From positions 1 to 64,000 of the forward strand of contig NZ_JAIQXV010000007.1 in assembly GCF_020166415.1 (NCBI RefSeq): 64,000 bases of DNA. Reading direction: 5' to 3'. The position numbers were made by a program, and so were the translations under genes. The stretch comes from Deinococcus multiflagellatus. GTDB taxonomy: Bacteria > Deinococcota > Deinococci > Deinococcales > Deinococcaceae. Shown piece after piece: positions 42,901 through 50,539 of the stretch; the first letter of the stretch is position 1; every line of letters starts with the position of its first letter. The notes beneath the pieces are model-generated. The model was not told where the DNA came from. It did no database searches and saw only the letters and a program-made list of their open reading frames with translations.

Positions 42901-45900
42901 CGCGCACGTTCACGGTGGCCTGCCCGGCGGCGCGCTCCAAGCGGCCCCCGGGCACGGTCAGGTTCAGGCTCAGGCGGCCCTGGGCGCCCGGCAGCACCGG
43001 GGCCAGCACCCGGGCGTCCAGCGAGGCGCCGGGCACGCTCAGGGTACCGCCCTCGTACCGCAGCGGCAGGCGCGACCCGGGGTGGGTCAGGGTGCCGGCC
43101 GCGCGCAGGCCGCCGGTCCAGCCCACCTGGGCGTTCAGGGCCAGCGGTCCCCCCAGGTAGCGGGCCCCCTGCAGCGCCAGCCGCGCGCCGCCGGGCGAGA
43201 GGGTCGCCACCAGCTGGCCGGGCACCAGTTCGCGCCGCACCGCTTCTGGCAGCGGGGCCGTAAAGGGCGCCAGGGCGGTGCTCAGCTGGCCGCCCAGGGC
43301 CGGCAGCAGGGTGACCTCGCCGCTCACGGGGCCCCGGGGCGCGGCCAGCAGCGCCGGGCCCCGGCCCAGCAGCTGCGCGGTCCCTGGGCGCCCACCCAGG
43401 GCGTAGCGCACCCCCACGGCACCCGACCAGCGGCCCGAGGCATAGGTGAGCCCGCCCACCCGCAGCCGCGCGCCGGTCAGGCTGCCGCTGAAGGGCAGGG
43501 TCTGGCCCGGCAGGCTGAGGCGGGTGGGCCCGCTGCCAACGCTCTGCGGCTTCAGGGTCACGGTGCCGCGCAGGTTCGCCACGCCGCCTGTGGCCTGGGC
43601 GGCCAGGTAGGGCCCGGTCACGTTCAAGCGCAGGTTCGAGAGGGTGGCGGGCAGGGTCAGGCGCCCGCTGGCCTGCAGGGTGTGGTCGGCCAGGGTGCCG
43701 GACACCTGCACCCCGCCCCCCGCCGCCTGCAGCGTGAAAGGCCCGGCCTGCAGGCGACCACTCAGGACACCGTCCCGGGCCTGCAGGGTGCCCTGCAGGC
43801 GCTGGCCGCCCAGGGTCAGTCCCTGGGCCTGAACCCCCAGGTTGTCGAAGCCGCGCAGGGTCACGCGGGCCCGGCCGCCGGCAGCGTCGGTCACCACCAC
43901 CTGCCCCCGGGGCGAGAGGCCGGTGCCCTGCACGTTGCCGTTCACAAACAGGCCGCCGCCCAGCGGCCCGCTGACATCCACGTTGTAGCGCCCGGACGGC
44001 AGCGAGGCCGTGCCCTGGGCCCGCAGGCCCTCGCCGTCGGTGACCAGCACCTGTAGGCCGTTCCAGGGGCCACGCAACGTCACCGCGTACTGGTCCAGCA
44101 CGCCGCGCGCGCTGACCGCGCCCCGGAAGGCCCCGCCCCGGCCCAGCCCCCAGCTGGCCTGTCCCTGCACCCGCCCGGTCTGGCCGAAGGCCGTCAGGGC
44201 CTGGGTGCCGCTCACCCGGGTCAGGCCGCTGCCGCCGTCGTAGGCCACATTTAGGTCGCCCCAGCGCCCGGCCGCCTGCAGGCGCGGGGTGAGGGTGCCG
44301 CGCAGGTTGACAGCCTGGGCCGGCACGGTGACGCCGCCGAAGGACAGTTCACCTGTGCGGCCAGTGGCCTGGGCCCGCAGCGCCGTGTAGGGCCCCTGCA
44401 CCGCCACAGTCAGCGTCTGGCCCTGGGCACTTAGCCGGCCAGTGACGGCCACCGCCGGGAACACCGGCCCACTGAGGCGGGCGCGGGCGCCGCTGTACAG
44501 GGCCAACAGATTGGCCTGCACGTTCCCAGCGCGGCGGGTCAGGGTGCCTTGCAGCGTGGCCCCCTGCGCCCGGGCGTTGACCACGGCCACGCCGCCCTGA
44601 CCGCGCAGGTTCAGGTCCAAAGTACCGCCCAGGTCAGGCACGCGGGCCAGGGGGCGCAGGGCGGTCAGATCCACGCGTCCGGTGGCGGTCACGTTGTCCC
44701 CCTGTACCAGCCCGCGCGCTGTTTCCCGGCCCGAGCGCAGGTCAAAGGCCAGGGCGCCGCTGCCCTGCAGGTTCAGGGTGCCGCGCAGGTCGGTGCCCTG
44801 CACCCGCACCGCCGTGCGGTAGGGGGCCTGCAGCGCGGTGTCGGCCAGCAGGGTCACGCCGCCCACCTCGCCGCGCACCGACGCCGCCGTGCCCCGCCCG
44901 AAGGCGCTGAGGTCCAGGCCGCGCCCACGCACCCGCAGCGACCCAAAGGCCTTGAGGGTGGTGGTCAGGGTCACGTCGCCCGTGGCGCGCAGGTCGCCGG
45001 CCAGGGCCAGGTTGCGCGCCTGCACGCGGAAACTGTCGCCCTGCCAGCCCAGCACCTGCCGCCCGGCCACAAAACTGCCGCGCTGCTCGATGTAATTGAG
45101 ATTCAGCGGTCCACTCAGGGGTTCGCGCAGGCCGGGCACGGCGGCGGTCAGGGTGCCGCTCACGTCGCCGCCAGTCAGGTCCAGCCGTCCGCGCCCAGTC
45201 AGGGTGAGCCCCGCGCCCTGCAGCCCCTCCAGCGCCCAGCTGCCCTGGAAGCGCCGGTTCAGCCGCAGCTGGGCACGGCCCAGGTCGGCGCGCAGGCCCT
45301 GGCGGTCCAGCACAGCGGTGCCCGCCAGCGCAAAGGGGCCCGCCAGCCCGTCTGTGACCACCGCGCGCAGGTTCTGGGGCGTGCCGCTCAGGGCAATCCG
45401 GGCACGCGCCGCGCCGTAGGTGGGGTTCAGGCGGGCCTGCAGCTGCTGGCCTTTGGGGGTGAAGGTGGCGCTCAGCGGCCCGCCCAGGCCCTGGCCCTGC
45501 ACGCGCACCACGTTCTGCGCGTCAATGCGGGCGGTCAGGTCCAGCGGTTTTTGTCCCAGCACCCCGGCCACGGTCACGCGGCCCTCGCGGCCAATGGCCC
45601 AGCGGCCCGCCACGCGCTGGTCGGCGCCGCCCACGGCGGTCTGGGCGCTGAAGGCCAGATCGTTGGTCTGTCCGGCCGTGCGGCCGTCTTCATTCAGGTA
45701 GGTGTATTCCGCGTTGGCGTCCCGGAAGGTCACGCCGGCCAGCTGGCCGGCGCCCTGGGCGTAGGCCTTGACCCGCACCGTGCTCCAGCCCCCGGCGCTC
45801 ACGCGCAGGCGCAGGGTGCCCTGGCCGGTGGTGCCCAGCGCCTGGGCCAGCCCCGCCACCGTGGGCGTGGCGTCAGCCGTGACCCGCCAGTTCTTCGCCG

Positions 45901-46756
45901 CCGTATCCACCCGGCCCTGGGCGGTCACGGGCCCGTTCCAGCCGCGCCCGGCCAGTTGCAGCTCCACCACGTCGCCCCGGTGCACGGCGCGGCCGGTGAT
46001 GTCTGTCACCTTCACCAGCCGGGTCTGGGGCACCGTGAGGGCGCCGCCCGTCAGGCGCAGGTCGCCGCGCACCGGGCCGCCCCCCAGCACGTAGCGGCCG
46101 GCAATGCGCCCCGCCGTCACGCCGGGCCAGTAGTGGTTCAGGACCCGGGCGTCCGCGTCCAGGTCAATGGTGGCGGTGTTGCCGCCCCGGCCCTCACCCA
46201 GCGTCACAGCGGCATTCAGGTCGCCGTCACGGGTGGCGCCGCGCACCTGCAAGCGGCCCCGGTCCTGGCTCAGGGTGAACTGCCCGTCGGGGACATTCAC
46301 GCCGCTGCCGTCCACGGTCAGGCGGGTGCGCTGCACGTCCAGGCGGTTCAGCACCACGCGCCAGCCCGGCGGCGTCTGGCGGCCCGCGCCGCCCACCAGG
46401 TCTTTCAGGCGCAGGGCCACGGCGACGTCGGCCACGCGCACGTTCAGGCGCAGGGTTTTGGTCAGCGGATTAACCCCGGCCACCTGCGCTTCTACCCGCC
46501 CGGCCTGGGCCTGCACGCCGGGCAGCTGCAGCCGCGCGCCGTCCAGGGTGGGTGCCCACAGGGGCCCGCCCACCCGCTCGGCGCTCAGGCCCGCCTGCGC
46601 CCCCAGCCGGCCCAGCAGCGTGGGCAGCAGCGCAAGCACCAAGAGCGCCGCGCCCAGGAGCCCCAGCACCCAGGGCCAGATACGGCGGCGACGCGGGGGC
46701 GGGAGAGGCTGGGGCTCGGGGGCCGGGGCGGCGCCCGGCGGCAACTCGTCGGTCAT
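36914..46756 (-). CDS. tamB: giant TamB-like translocation/assembly protein (DUF490)
   Basis: 3280 residues from the ATG at 46756. A Pro-rich cytosolic start leads to one membrane anchor (WPWVLGLLGAALLVLALLP, about 30-48). A very long array of short amphipathic beta-strand repeats follows, of the kind that makes the hydrophobic groove of AsmA/TamB-like lipid-transfer proteins. The C-terminal 400 residues match the TamB/DUF490 domain (LSGSGDRPRLSGEIRSQRGF, ...FTPQLLGDSLGATITLGSYL), ending TRLRFGVTYRIGGR. TamB-family proteins bridge the periplasm and move lipids or help outer-membrane assembly. At about 2.5 times the length of E. coli TamB it would span a thicker envelope. No BamA/TamA gene is adjacent. 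Long plus-strand frames across it are composition shadows. Confidence 0.9.
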   Translation of the reverse strand: MTDELPPGAAPAPEPQPLPPPRRRRIWPWVLGLLGAALLVLALLPTLLGRLGAQAGLSAERVGGPLWAPTLDGARLQLPGVQAQAGRVEAQVAGVNPLTKTLRLNVRVADVAVALRLKDLVGGAGRQTPPGWRVVLNRLDVQRTRLTVDGSGVNVPDGQFTLSQDRGRLQVRGATRDGDLNAAVTLGEGRGGNTATIDLDADARVLNHYWPGVTAGRIAGRYVLGGGPVRGDLRLTGGALTVPQTRLVKVTDITGRAVHRGDVVELQLAGRGWNGPVTAQGRVDTAAKNWRVTADATPTVAGLAQALGTTGQGTLRLRVSAGGWSTVRVKAYAQGAGQLAGVTFRDANAEYTYLNEDGRTAGQTNDLAFSAQTAVGGADQRVAGRWAIGREGRVTVAGVLGQKPLDLTARIDAQNVVRVQGQGLGGPLSATFTPKGQQLQARLNPTYGAARARIALSGTPQNLRAVVTDGLAGPFALAGTAVLDRQGLRADLGRAQLRLNRRFQGSWALEGLQGAGLTLTGRGRLDLTGGDVSGTLTAAVPGLREPLSGPLNLNYIEQRGSFVAGRQVLGWQGDSFRVQARNLALAGDLRATGDVTLTTTLKAFGSLRVRGRGLDLSAFGRGTAASVRGEVGGVTLLADTALQAPYRTAVRVQGTDLRGTLNLQGSGALAFDLRSGRETARGLVQGDNVTATGRVDLTALRPLARVPDLGGTLDLNLRGQGGVAVVNARAQGATLQGTLTRRAGNVQANLLALYSGARARLSGPVFPAVAVTGRLSAQGQTLTVAVQGPYTALRAQATGRTGELSFGGVTVPAQAVNLRGTLTPRLQAAGRWGDLNVAYDGGSGLTRVSGTQALTAFGQTGRVQGQASWGLGRGGAFRGAVSARGVLDQYAVTLRGPWNGLQVLVTDGEGLRAQGTASLPSGRYNVDVSGPLGGGLFVNGNVQGTGLSPRGQVVVTDAAGGRARVTLRGFDNLGVQAQGLTLGGQRLQGTLQARDGVLSGRLQAGPFTLQAAGGGVQVSGTLADHTLQASGRLTLPATLSNLRLNVTGPYLAAQATGGVANLRGTVTLKPQSVGSGPTRLSLPGQTLPFSGSLTGARLRVGGLTYASGRWSGAVGVRYALGGRPGTAQLLGRGPALLAAPRGPVSGEVTLLPALGGQLSTALAPFTAPLPEAVRRELVPGQLVATLSPGGARLALQGARYLGGPLALNAQVGWTGGLRAAGTLTHPGSRLPLRYEGGTLSVPGASLDARVLAPVLPGAQGRLSLNLTVPGGRLERAAGQATVNVRAAGQGAGGRLTLRGGQLSADLRSTLAGRALRLRGPLYPQANAVLTLDDLRATLNGRAGPRASDTLTLRVGGRLEGRAVDLTVAAAGLTGPGARVNAGGTLAGAALNLGAAKGPGEGLAAWRLSGGASAGDLRPLAGVPGRLSLSLGGTLTGVRAQATGEVSGVAFSAPLSLTGGVLRTQGAQATLGPAAPVQGTARLGGALFPTLALSTKVTLTSGLPGQYTGQLRGSLQKPDVRLSGTLRGDLSGLRAAGTRLSARLLGADYRLTLTGPALQGEVRGRLGSGALGGLQRAALTLNAAYVAPQTDLRLRGPLGWNARSGFTGSLRVVGDTPGGPLDALLDGQGELRATAVYGAGAGQARLTGRFQASLPLRPGGSADLAAFDVGALWGRPGQLRATGQATLGGPSWSALAAAFSGRLTDEGGDLGGELRADWRGGDLRAALQGPRVQAQATLVAGRYALKLQAPGPLRVARLLPPGLDVDALTLGGTLDAQGTLRGGLEALNAQNLSLKGVQGEVGPFSLYGRARYQPGQEALSADLSGSLRDGLVTVRGALPGGLSVNVRQLSTDFVGAASLGRGRLSAALTLTGAARNPAVAGSVTVDTDRLGAQATVAGRLRSAVLNARLSPRGDLGGTLYAEARDLDLAAGRVRARLYGTLTRGEARAEVNLNGVWPALSGTVRARVPGLPDPVILRGDGQGPDGQGQYTLSAGALGGGTFRLGRAAGFVPTLSGALTLTPLPLVDGQGELSARLSLGGTLVAPSVAGTVTSRGAQALGVALEDLSGTLTAAGPDLRAALSQGGRPVLTLSGQTVTLDRLQARAAGSTLRVSGEAKLSGEAALTVDAAGTLAGRLNAVWRAQALTVSGALTGPQGLRLSPDLRADRLTGWHGTARLTGGPAGVLTRPALVTVGGAFDRPLVQGEAGLLGAGVRVVADARGVQLRFVDGPGAQASGVLEARPQGNGPWALLGAASLTRPELSLSLTPGGTVTAPQAQLSVRRGEWRAGGTASLQAADLSVSDGERTGTVRWNGTDLEANLPGLNLGRLGVRDLGGTVTAAGRLNPAAGNGRLTLTVADLSTPYTLPYVDLPLDGRLNADLTLQGGRPAVQAALALSSGTLNLQAAQGPTTWTGTLTGRVAREGGTLDVNLRADAAGVQGRIEAARLPVALAGQQLALSGSAALAGQTFRADLIGRATAAQVPAQVIVTASGGLADLVPALAGPLALAPTGEGYALRATLDDLALGDVVPSAALRGRVSGEATLRDGGGTFVLRSDDLTVGPRRLPARLEGTQVAGDWRIRGFLGESDFTAGLSGGDVFGQGTLRALPVGAVLGAATGTVPGEGVVTGVARFRFPLADPLAGRVNVVAERIRVSATSGEGASAVTETLTGSGTLDYAARELRGINVQLSGAGTWDVRGGYTRERVDLTARFTNTTFTPVLRLIPGLANMEPSLKGSVTLSAGGTYDRPRGTLEARTLAGTLAGLSVQIPDFSGELPDSGAFRASGQVLTGGTVGADGVVNLSGQLTLGRLSGTNLTFRGLLAPQALGALPNAAVTVQQQPNDRWTVTASSASTGPAGPGSLTLGGELSPRVDLTLSARNYNLPLNAIYGRESVLNADLRAADDGSVIRVQGAADFTRLVLGRVNAPATIPAPGQSRAGEGGRATDNYASPLPPEYTTFPRPVQAQEAPAPRALPFLERVVFEDIPIRAVNGIRVDENLVRAEFTGGLVLSGSGDRPRLSGEIRSQRGFIYLRENEFTLGDSAVTFTGDSVYPKFNITASGTVTGRTVRGDTPVTQRVPITLTLAGEFVTRAGGEVALDLDTTLACTQVGGDCADPTTGVPYGEAELYALVATGVPNLATLPNNLAALGSSALQTALNVFVLGELERTVAQAFGLDVFRFTPQLLGDSLGATITLGSYLTRNLYLQYQVDLTGQGLLNAEYSTPDGRLTFKVTTPLRGLNLQSIRPSFSAGYNVNPRTNISLGVQTTEQSTRLRFGVTYRIGGR

Positions 46757-46789
46757 GGTGTGGGGCGGCCCTCGAGGCCTGCCGCGAAC

Positions 46790-46926
46790 TGCCGGATACG
46801 GATTCCGTCCATTTCCGGAACAGCCGGGAAAGAGCCGGCTGTTCCTTCAATTCTCGGAAAGCCGTACCCTTTCCTTCTCCCTTCGGTCGAAAAAATTCCG
46901 TCATCCATGACGGAACCTTTCGGAAG
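46790..46926 (+). repeat. dispersed hairpin repeat, family 2 copy D
   Basis: Two hairpins: GGAACAGCCGG (46817-46827) with its perfect complement at 46835-46845, and TTCCGTCA (46896-46903) with TGACGGAA (46908-46915), then TTTCGGAAG. The second half matches the core of copy C at 13481-13516. It lies in the upstream region of the tamB-like gene, so it may affect its expression. Confidence 0.65.
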
Positions 46927-47041
46927 TTGTCTTAATGCTCCTGGCCGCATTCTCAGCATTCTACGGCGGGGGTGGTGAATGCCGCACCCGGCGCATCCTC
47001 ATGCAACGGTCAGAGAAGGCGCACCCCGGCGGCGTGCCGGG

Positions 47042-47047
47042 TAGGAT
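47042..47047 (+). promoter_or_regulatory. -10 box, leaderless promoter
   Basis: TAGGAT lies 7 nt before the ATG at 47055. It is nearly identical in sequence and spacing to the TAGAAT box before 3262. Confidence 0.55.
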
Positions 47048-47054
47048 GCGCGAC

Positions 47055-47318
47055 ATGCGCCTGACTGCTCTCATTTCTGGCACTGTGCAGGGCGTCGGCT
47101 ACCGGCGCTACGTGCAGCGCCACGCCCGCGACCTGAATCTGGCGGGCTCTGCCGAAAACCTCAGCGACGGCCGGGTGGAGGTGGTGGCCGAGGGCCCGCA
47201 GCCCGAGCTGGACCGCCTGCTGCACTGGCTGCGCCGGGGCCCGCCCCATGCCCGCGTGACCGATGTTCAAACGCAGTACAGCGAGGCCACCGGCCTGCAG
47301 GATTTCCACCTGTACTGA
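47055..47318 (+). CDS. acyP: acylphosphatase
   Basis: 87 residues, normal family length. The phosphate-binding loop and catalytic Arg are in GTVQGVGYRRYVQRHA, and the catalytic Asn in AENLSDGRVEVVAEG; the C-terminal TGLQDFHLY closes the ferredoxin-like fold. It hydrolyses acyl phosphates such as acetyl phosphate in the cytosol. The start at 47055 is fixed by the leaderless -10 box and by homology; an in-frame extension upstream is not coding-like. Confidence 0.93.
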   Translation: MRLTALISGTVQGVGYRRYVQRHARDLNLAGSAENLSDGRVEVVAEGPQPELDRLLHWLRRGPPHARVTDVQTQYSEATGLQDFHLY

Positions 47319-47359
47319 AGGTAGGGAGCAGGCGGCCAGCCCAGCCCGTTGCTCGCTGA

Positions 47360-47926
47360 TCAAGCCCCCTGCCGGCTGCTCTGGGCGAAGCGGATGATCC
47401 GCCGCGCGGCCTCGTCCGGGCTGAGGGCGGTGGTGTCCAGTTGCAAGGCGCCGGGCGGAGGTGGCAACAGGCCGCCCCCGGTCAGCAGGGCGGCCAGACG
47501 GGCCGGATCGCGCATCTTGGCGCAGACCTGCCGCTCTGGGTGGGTCACGCGCCGGCTCAGCTCTGTGGTGGCGCAGCTCAACCACACCGGCACGTATTGG
47601 GCTCGGCGCGTCCTGGCGAGGGCCGGAATGCGCGCCGCCGCCTCTGCTCCACGCGCGTTGTCGGTGTAATAGGCCGTGAAGATCTGATCCACGTCGGCGG
47701 GCGCCAGGGCCGCTGCCCGCAGGCCCAGGGCCCAGACCTCGGTGGCCAGGGCGCGCACCTCGTCGGAAACAGGACGCAATCCGTCGGCCCCGTAAGGCTT
47801 GAACACCGCGTCATTAAACAGATGGTTGTCCAGCAGCGCGGCCCCAGTAAGGGCGGACAGGGCCAGCCCCACCGTGCGTTTGCCGCTGGCAGGTGGTCCG
47901 GCCAGATGGTAAATGGTGGGGGTCAC
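47360..47926 (-). CDS. P-loop kinase-like protein, second of tandem pair
   Basis: 188 residues from a GTG overlapping the upstream stop (GTGA). The P-loop reads GPPASGKRT, followed by TVGLALSALTGAALLDNHLFNDAV. This matches a family of small NTP-binding proteins related to shikimate and chloramphenicol kinases, in which the residue after GK is not Ser/Thr. It is a clear paralogue of the protein encoded immediately upstream. The substrate is unknown; a small-molecule phosphotransferase is likely. Confidence 0.8.
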   Translation of the reverse strand: MTPTIYHLAGPPASGKRTVGLALSALTGAALLDNHLFNDAVFKPYGADGLRPVSDEVRALATEVWALGLRAAALAPADVDQIFTAYYTDNARGAEAAARIPALARTRRAQYVPVWLSCATTELSRRVTHPERQVCAKMRDPARLAALLTGGGLLPPPPGALQLDTTALSPDEAARRIIRFAQSSRQGA

Positions 47927-48477
47927 ACCCCCACCCGCGTAAAGGCGACAATCCGCTGGGCGGCCTCGTCGGGGGCCAGCTCGGCGGTGTTCAACACCAG
48001 GGCGTCGGGGGGCGGCGGCAGGGTGCCGCCTCGCTCCAGCAGCGCGCGCAGGAGGCCCGGGTCGCGCAGCTTCAGGCGCTCGGTGCGCTCGGGGCGGCCC
48101 ATGCGGGCTTCCAGTTCGGGTTGTGGGCACTCCAGCCACACCGGCACAAAGGCCGCGCCCCGTTCGGCGGCCAGGGTGCGCAGTTCGGCCACCACCTCTT
48201 GCCCGCGCTCGCCGCCGCTCAGGTGGTTGGTCAGGATGTGCGAGAGGTGGCGCGGCGCCAGCCGCAGCGCGGCCAGCCCGGCCTGCCGCACCGTCTCGGC
48301 GAGGTCGAACAGTTCGTCGGGCAGGGGGCTTACCCCGTCGGCGCCGTAGGCCCGGAAAATGGGATCGTTGAACAGGTGGTTGTCCAGCAGCGCGGCCCCG
48401 GTGCGCCGCGCCAGGGCCAGCCCCACGGTGCGCTTGCCGGCGCCCGGGGGCCCCACGAGGTAATACAGGTGACTCAT
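47923..48477 (-). CDS. P-loop kinase-like protein, first of tandem pair
   Basis: 184 residues from the ATG at 48477 (MSHLYYLVGPPGAGKRTVG...). It shares with its downstream neighbour the P-loop GKRT, LLDNHLFND, the YGADG segment, FVPVWL, LPPPPDAL and a final SPDEAA/APDEAA helix, so the two arose by tandem duplication. They overlap by 4 bp and are co-translated. CACACT lies 7 nt upstream of the ATG, a possible leaderless -10 variant. Substrate unknown. Confidence 0.82.
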   Translation of the reverse strand: MSHLYYLVGPPGAGKRTVGLALARRTGAALLDNHLFNDPIFRAYGADGVSPLPDELFDLAETVRQAGLAALRLAPRHLSHILTNHLSGGERGQEVVAELRTLAAERGAAFVPVWLECPQPELEARMGRPERTERLKLRDPGLLRALLERGGTLPPPPDALVLNTAELAPDEAAQRIVAFTRVGV

Positions 48478-48553
48478 GGCCCCCAGTGTGGCGCCTGGGA
48501 AGGGGAGGGGCATGCGTCAGATGACGCAGGGGGCGGGGCCCCTTGCCTGGGCG

Positions 48554-49561
48554 CTAGGGCTGCGCGGTGAGCAGCTGCAAGAACGCGTCATCGCTCCACT
48601 CGCCGCCACGTCCAAAGCGCACCACCACGGCGTCATGGTCGGGCAGCAGGTACAGGCGCTGGTTGCCCAGGCCCGCCGCCATCACCACGTTCGTGGGCTG
48701 CGAGGGCATCAGGCGTTCGCCCTTCAGGCCCAGCGCCGCCACCGGCACTGTGTCGCCGGCGTCCAGGGTGCCGGCGGCAGGCAGGTTCAGCCACAGGGTC
48801 AGGCCGTAGATGTTCAGGGCGGCGCTGCCCTGCTGGCACGCCTGCAGACCGGCCGCGCTGAGGACGGCGCGCCCCTGCCAGCGGCCCCCGCGCAGCAGCA
48901 GTTCGCCAAAACGGGCCCACGACCGGGCGTCCAGCCGCGCTCCGCCGGCCAGATCGGCCTGTCCAGCGCGGTCACGGGCCCAGACAGGGTGAATGTCCAG
49001 GGCGTCCAGCACCCGGCGCTGCAACTCTGCTTCGGGCTCGTGGCCGGTTTTGCGGCGCACCAGTTCGGCAAACACCGCCAGATGGGCGTTGCCATAACTG
49101 AACTGTGTGCCGGGCGCCGCCTGCAGGGGCGCGCGCCGGGCCTCGGCGCTGAGGTCCAGGTTCAGCGTGGGCACCGGACGGCCCACGTTGCCGGGCAGGC
49201 CACTGGTGAAATTCAGCAGCTGGCGCACCGTGATCCCGCGCCGGGCGTCCGTGCTCCACTCGGTCAGAGTGTCCGCCACCCGCTCGTCCAGGCGCAGCAC
49301 ACCGGCATCTTGCAGGGCCACGGCCAGCGCGCAGCCAAAGGTCTTGCTGCCGCTGGCCAGGACATGGGGCGCGTTCAGTGCAAAGCCATTCTGGCCCTGC
49401 GCCCAGACCTCGCGCGCCCCCTGGACCGCCAGCAGGGCGTCGCCCCGGTGCGTGGCCGAGTAGGCGGCGGCCCGCGCCAGGCTCTGCGGGCTGAGGGCCG
49501 GAGGGCTGGCCTGGGCCGCCCCGCACAGGGCCGTGGCCGCCAGCAGGAACAGGGGGCGCAT
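48554..49561 (-). CDS. secreted beta-lactamase-fold serine hydrolase
   Basis: 335 residues from the ATG at 49561 with a signal peptide (MRPLFLLAATALCGAAQA). Class-C-type motifs are present: S-x-x-K in LASGSKTFG and Y-x-N in FSYGNAHL. The family covers D-amino peptidases, esterases and beta-lactamases; lacking closer matches I call it a penicillin-binding-protein-like hydrolase of the envelope. A long in-frame N-terminal extension to 49741 is rejected because the signal peptide and the -10 box (TACGCT, 6 nt upstream) fix the start here. Confidence 0.85.
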   Translation of the reverse strand: MRPLFLLAATALCGAAQASPPALSPQSLARAAAYSATHRGDALLAVQGAREVWAQGQNGFALNAPHVLASGSKTFGCALAVALQDAGVLRLDERVADTLTEWSTDARRGITVRQLLNFTSGLPGNVGRPVPTLNLDLSAEARRAPLQAAPGTQFSYGNAHLAVFAELVRRKTGHEPEAELQRRVLDALDIHPVWARDRAGQADLAGGARLDARSWARFGELLLRGGRWQGRAVLSAAGLQACQQGSAALNIYGLTLWLNLPAAGTLDAGDTVPVAALGLKGERLMPSQPTNVVMAAGLGNQRLYLLPDHDAVVVRFGRGGEWSDDAFLQLLTAQP

Positions 49562-49567
49562 GGGCGC

Positions 49568-49573
49568 AGCGTA
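49568..49573 (-). promoter_or_regulatory. -10 box, leaderless promoter
   Basis: On the minus strand TACGCT lies 6 nt before the ATG at 49561. Confidence 0.5.
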
Positions 49574-49957
49574 AGCGCCCGGCCCGCAAAAGACAAACCC
49601 CAGCGCCAGGGCGGTGCCGGGGACGAACACGCGGCTCCAGGGGGGCTCGCGGTGCTGGGGGTGCATGGTCTTTAGAGGCGAGGGCGAAGGACAAGGAGAC
49701 GCCCAGGTGGAGTGCCATGCCCCTGACAGGCGCAGGAACAAGAGGGCCCGACGAGCGGTCAGGGAACCCAGAGTCGCCCTGGGCCTCAGAGGCGTTGGGG
49801 CTGAGGCGGGAGGAATGGGTGTCCTGGCAAGACAGCGGCCTGGACGGGCCGCCTGGCCGGCTGTTGGCCTCCTGAGGCGCGGAGGTCAAAGCGACTTTCA
49901 GGTCAAGCGGGCCACGTCAGCCTCCTGGCGGGCCCACCTTCCCTGGGCCAGTGGCCC
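49574..49957. other. gap without supported gene
   Basis: About 380 nt with open frames on both strands but no ribosome site, -10 box with a start, signal peptide or family pattern. Only small GC-rich dyads are seen. Confidence 0.4.
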
Positions 49958-50401
49958 TCAGCTTTCGTCCAGAATCGCTTCGTGGACGATCTCCACGTTG
50001 CCCGCCATCACGCGGCTCAGGGGGCACTTTTCGGCGGCGTCGCGCACGTGGGCCTCAAAGTCGGCCTGATCGCTGCCGGTGATCTTGCCGCGCACCGTCA
50101 GGCGCATGGTGCTGACCTTGAAGCCCCCAGCCTCTTTCACCATCTCGCAGGTGGCCTGGGTGTCCAGCGCCTCGATGGTGTGGCCGTGGTTCGCCAGCAG
50201 GGCAGACAGCTGCATGGTGAAGCAGCCCGCGTGCGCCGCCGCCAGCAGCTCTTCGGGGTTGGTGCCCTTGCCGTTCTCGAACCGCGTGCCAAAAGAGTAC
50301 TGCGCGCCGTCCAGCACGCCGCTGCCGGTACTGACCGTGCCCTTGCCGCTTCTCAGGTCGCCTTCCCAGTGGGCCGAAGCCTTCCGTGCAATCTCTGCCA
50401 T
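49958..50401 (-). CDS. OsmC-family peroxiredoxin
   Basis: 147 residues from the ATG at 50401. OsmC/Ohr proteins reduce organic hydroperoxides using two cysteines, here C60 ([13 protein letters not shown]) and C126 ([11 protein letters not shown]), both in the expected contexts. [15 protein letters not shown] is an OsmC hallmark, and the length is normal. CACACT lies 7 nt before the ATG (possible leaderless start). It probably contributes to oxidative-stress defence in the cytosol. The gene is divergent from oligopeptidase B. Confidence 0.92.
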   Translation of the reverse strand: MAEIARKASAHWEGDLRSGKGTVSTGSGVLDGAQYSFGTRFENGKGTNPEELLAAAHAGCFTMQLSALLANHGHTIEALDTQATCEMVKEAGGFKVSTMRLTVRGKITGSDQADFEAHVRDAAEKCPLSRVMAGNVEIVHEAILDES

Positions 50402-50527
50402 AGCGCCCAGTGTGCGCCTGCCCGGGGCCGCCGCTCTGGTGGCCGGGCTTAAGGTGCGCTTAAGAAAGGTGCTGCGGCTGCCGCTGCGCCGTGCCCAAAG
50501 GCGGCCCCCAGCCGGGCGCCGCGCGCC

Positions 50528-50533
50528 TATGCT
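50528..50533 (+). promoter_or_regulatory. -10 box, leaderless promoter
   Basis: TATGCT lies 6 nt before the ATG at 50540; no Shine-Dalgarno sequence is present. Confidence 0.55.
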
Positions 50534-50539
50534 GGGCCC

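Noticed and set aside
38354..46978. Very long plus-strand open frames opposite the tamB-like gene
   Set aside because: They mirror the GC-rich codon structure of the 3280-codon minus-strand gene, have Ala/Gly/Gln/Arg-rich composition and no start signals.
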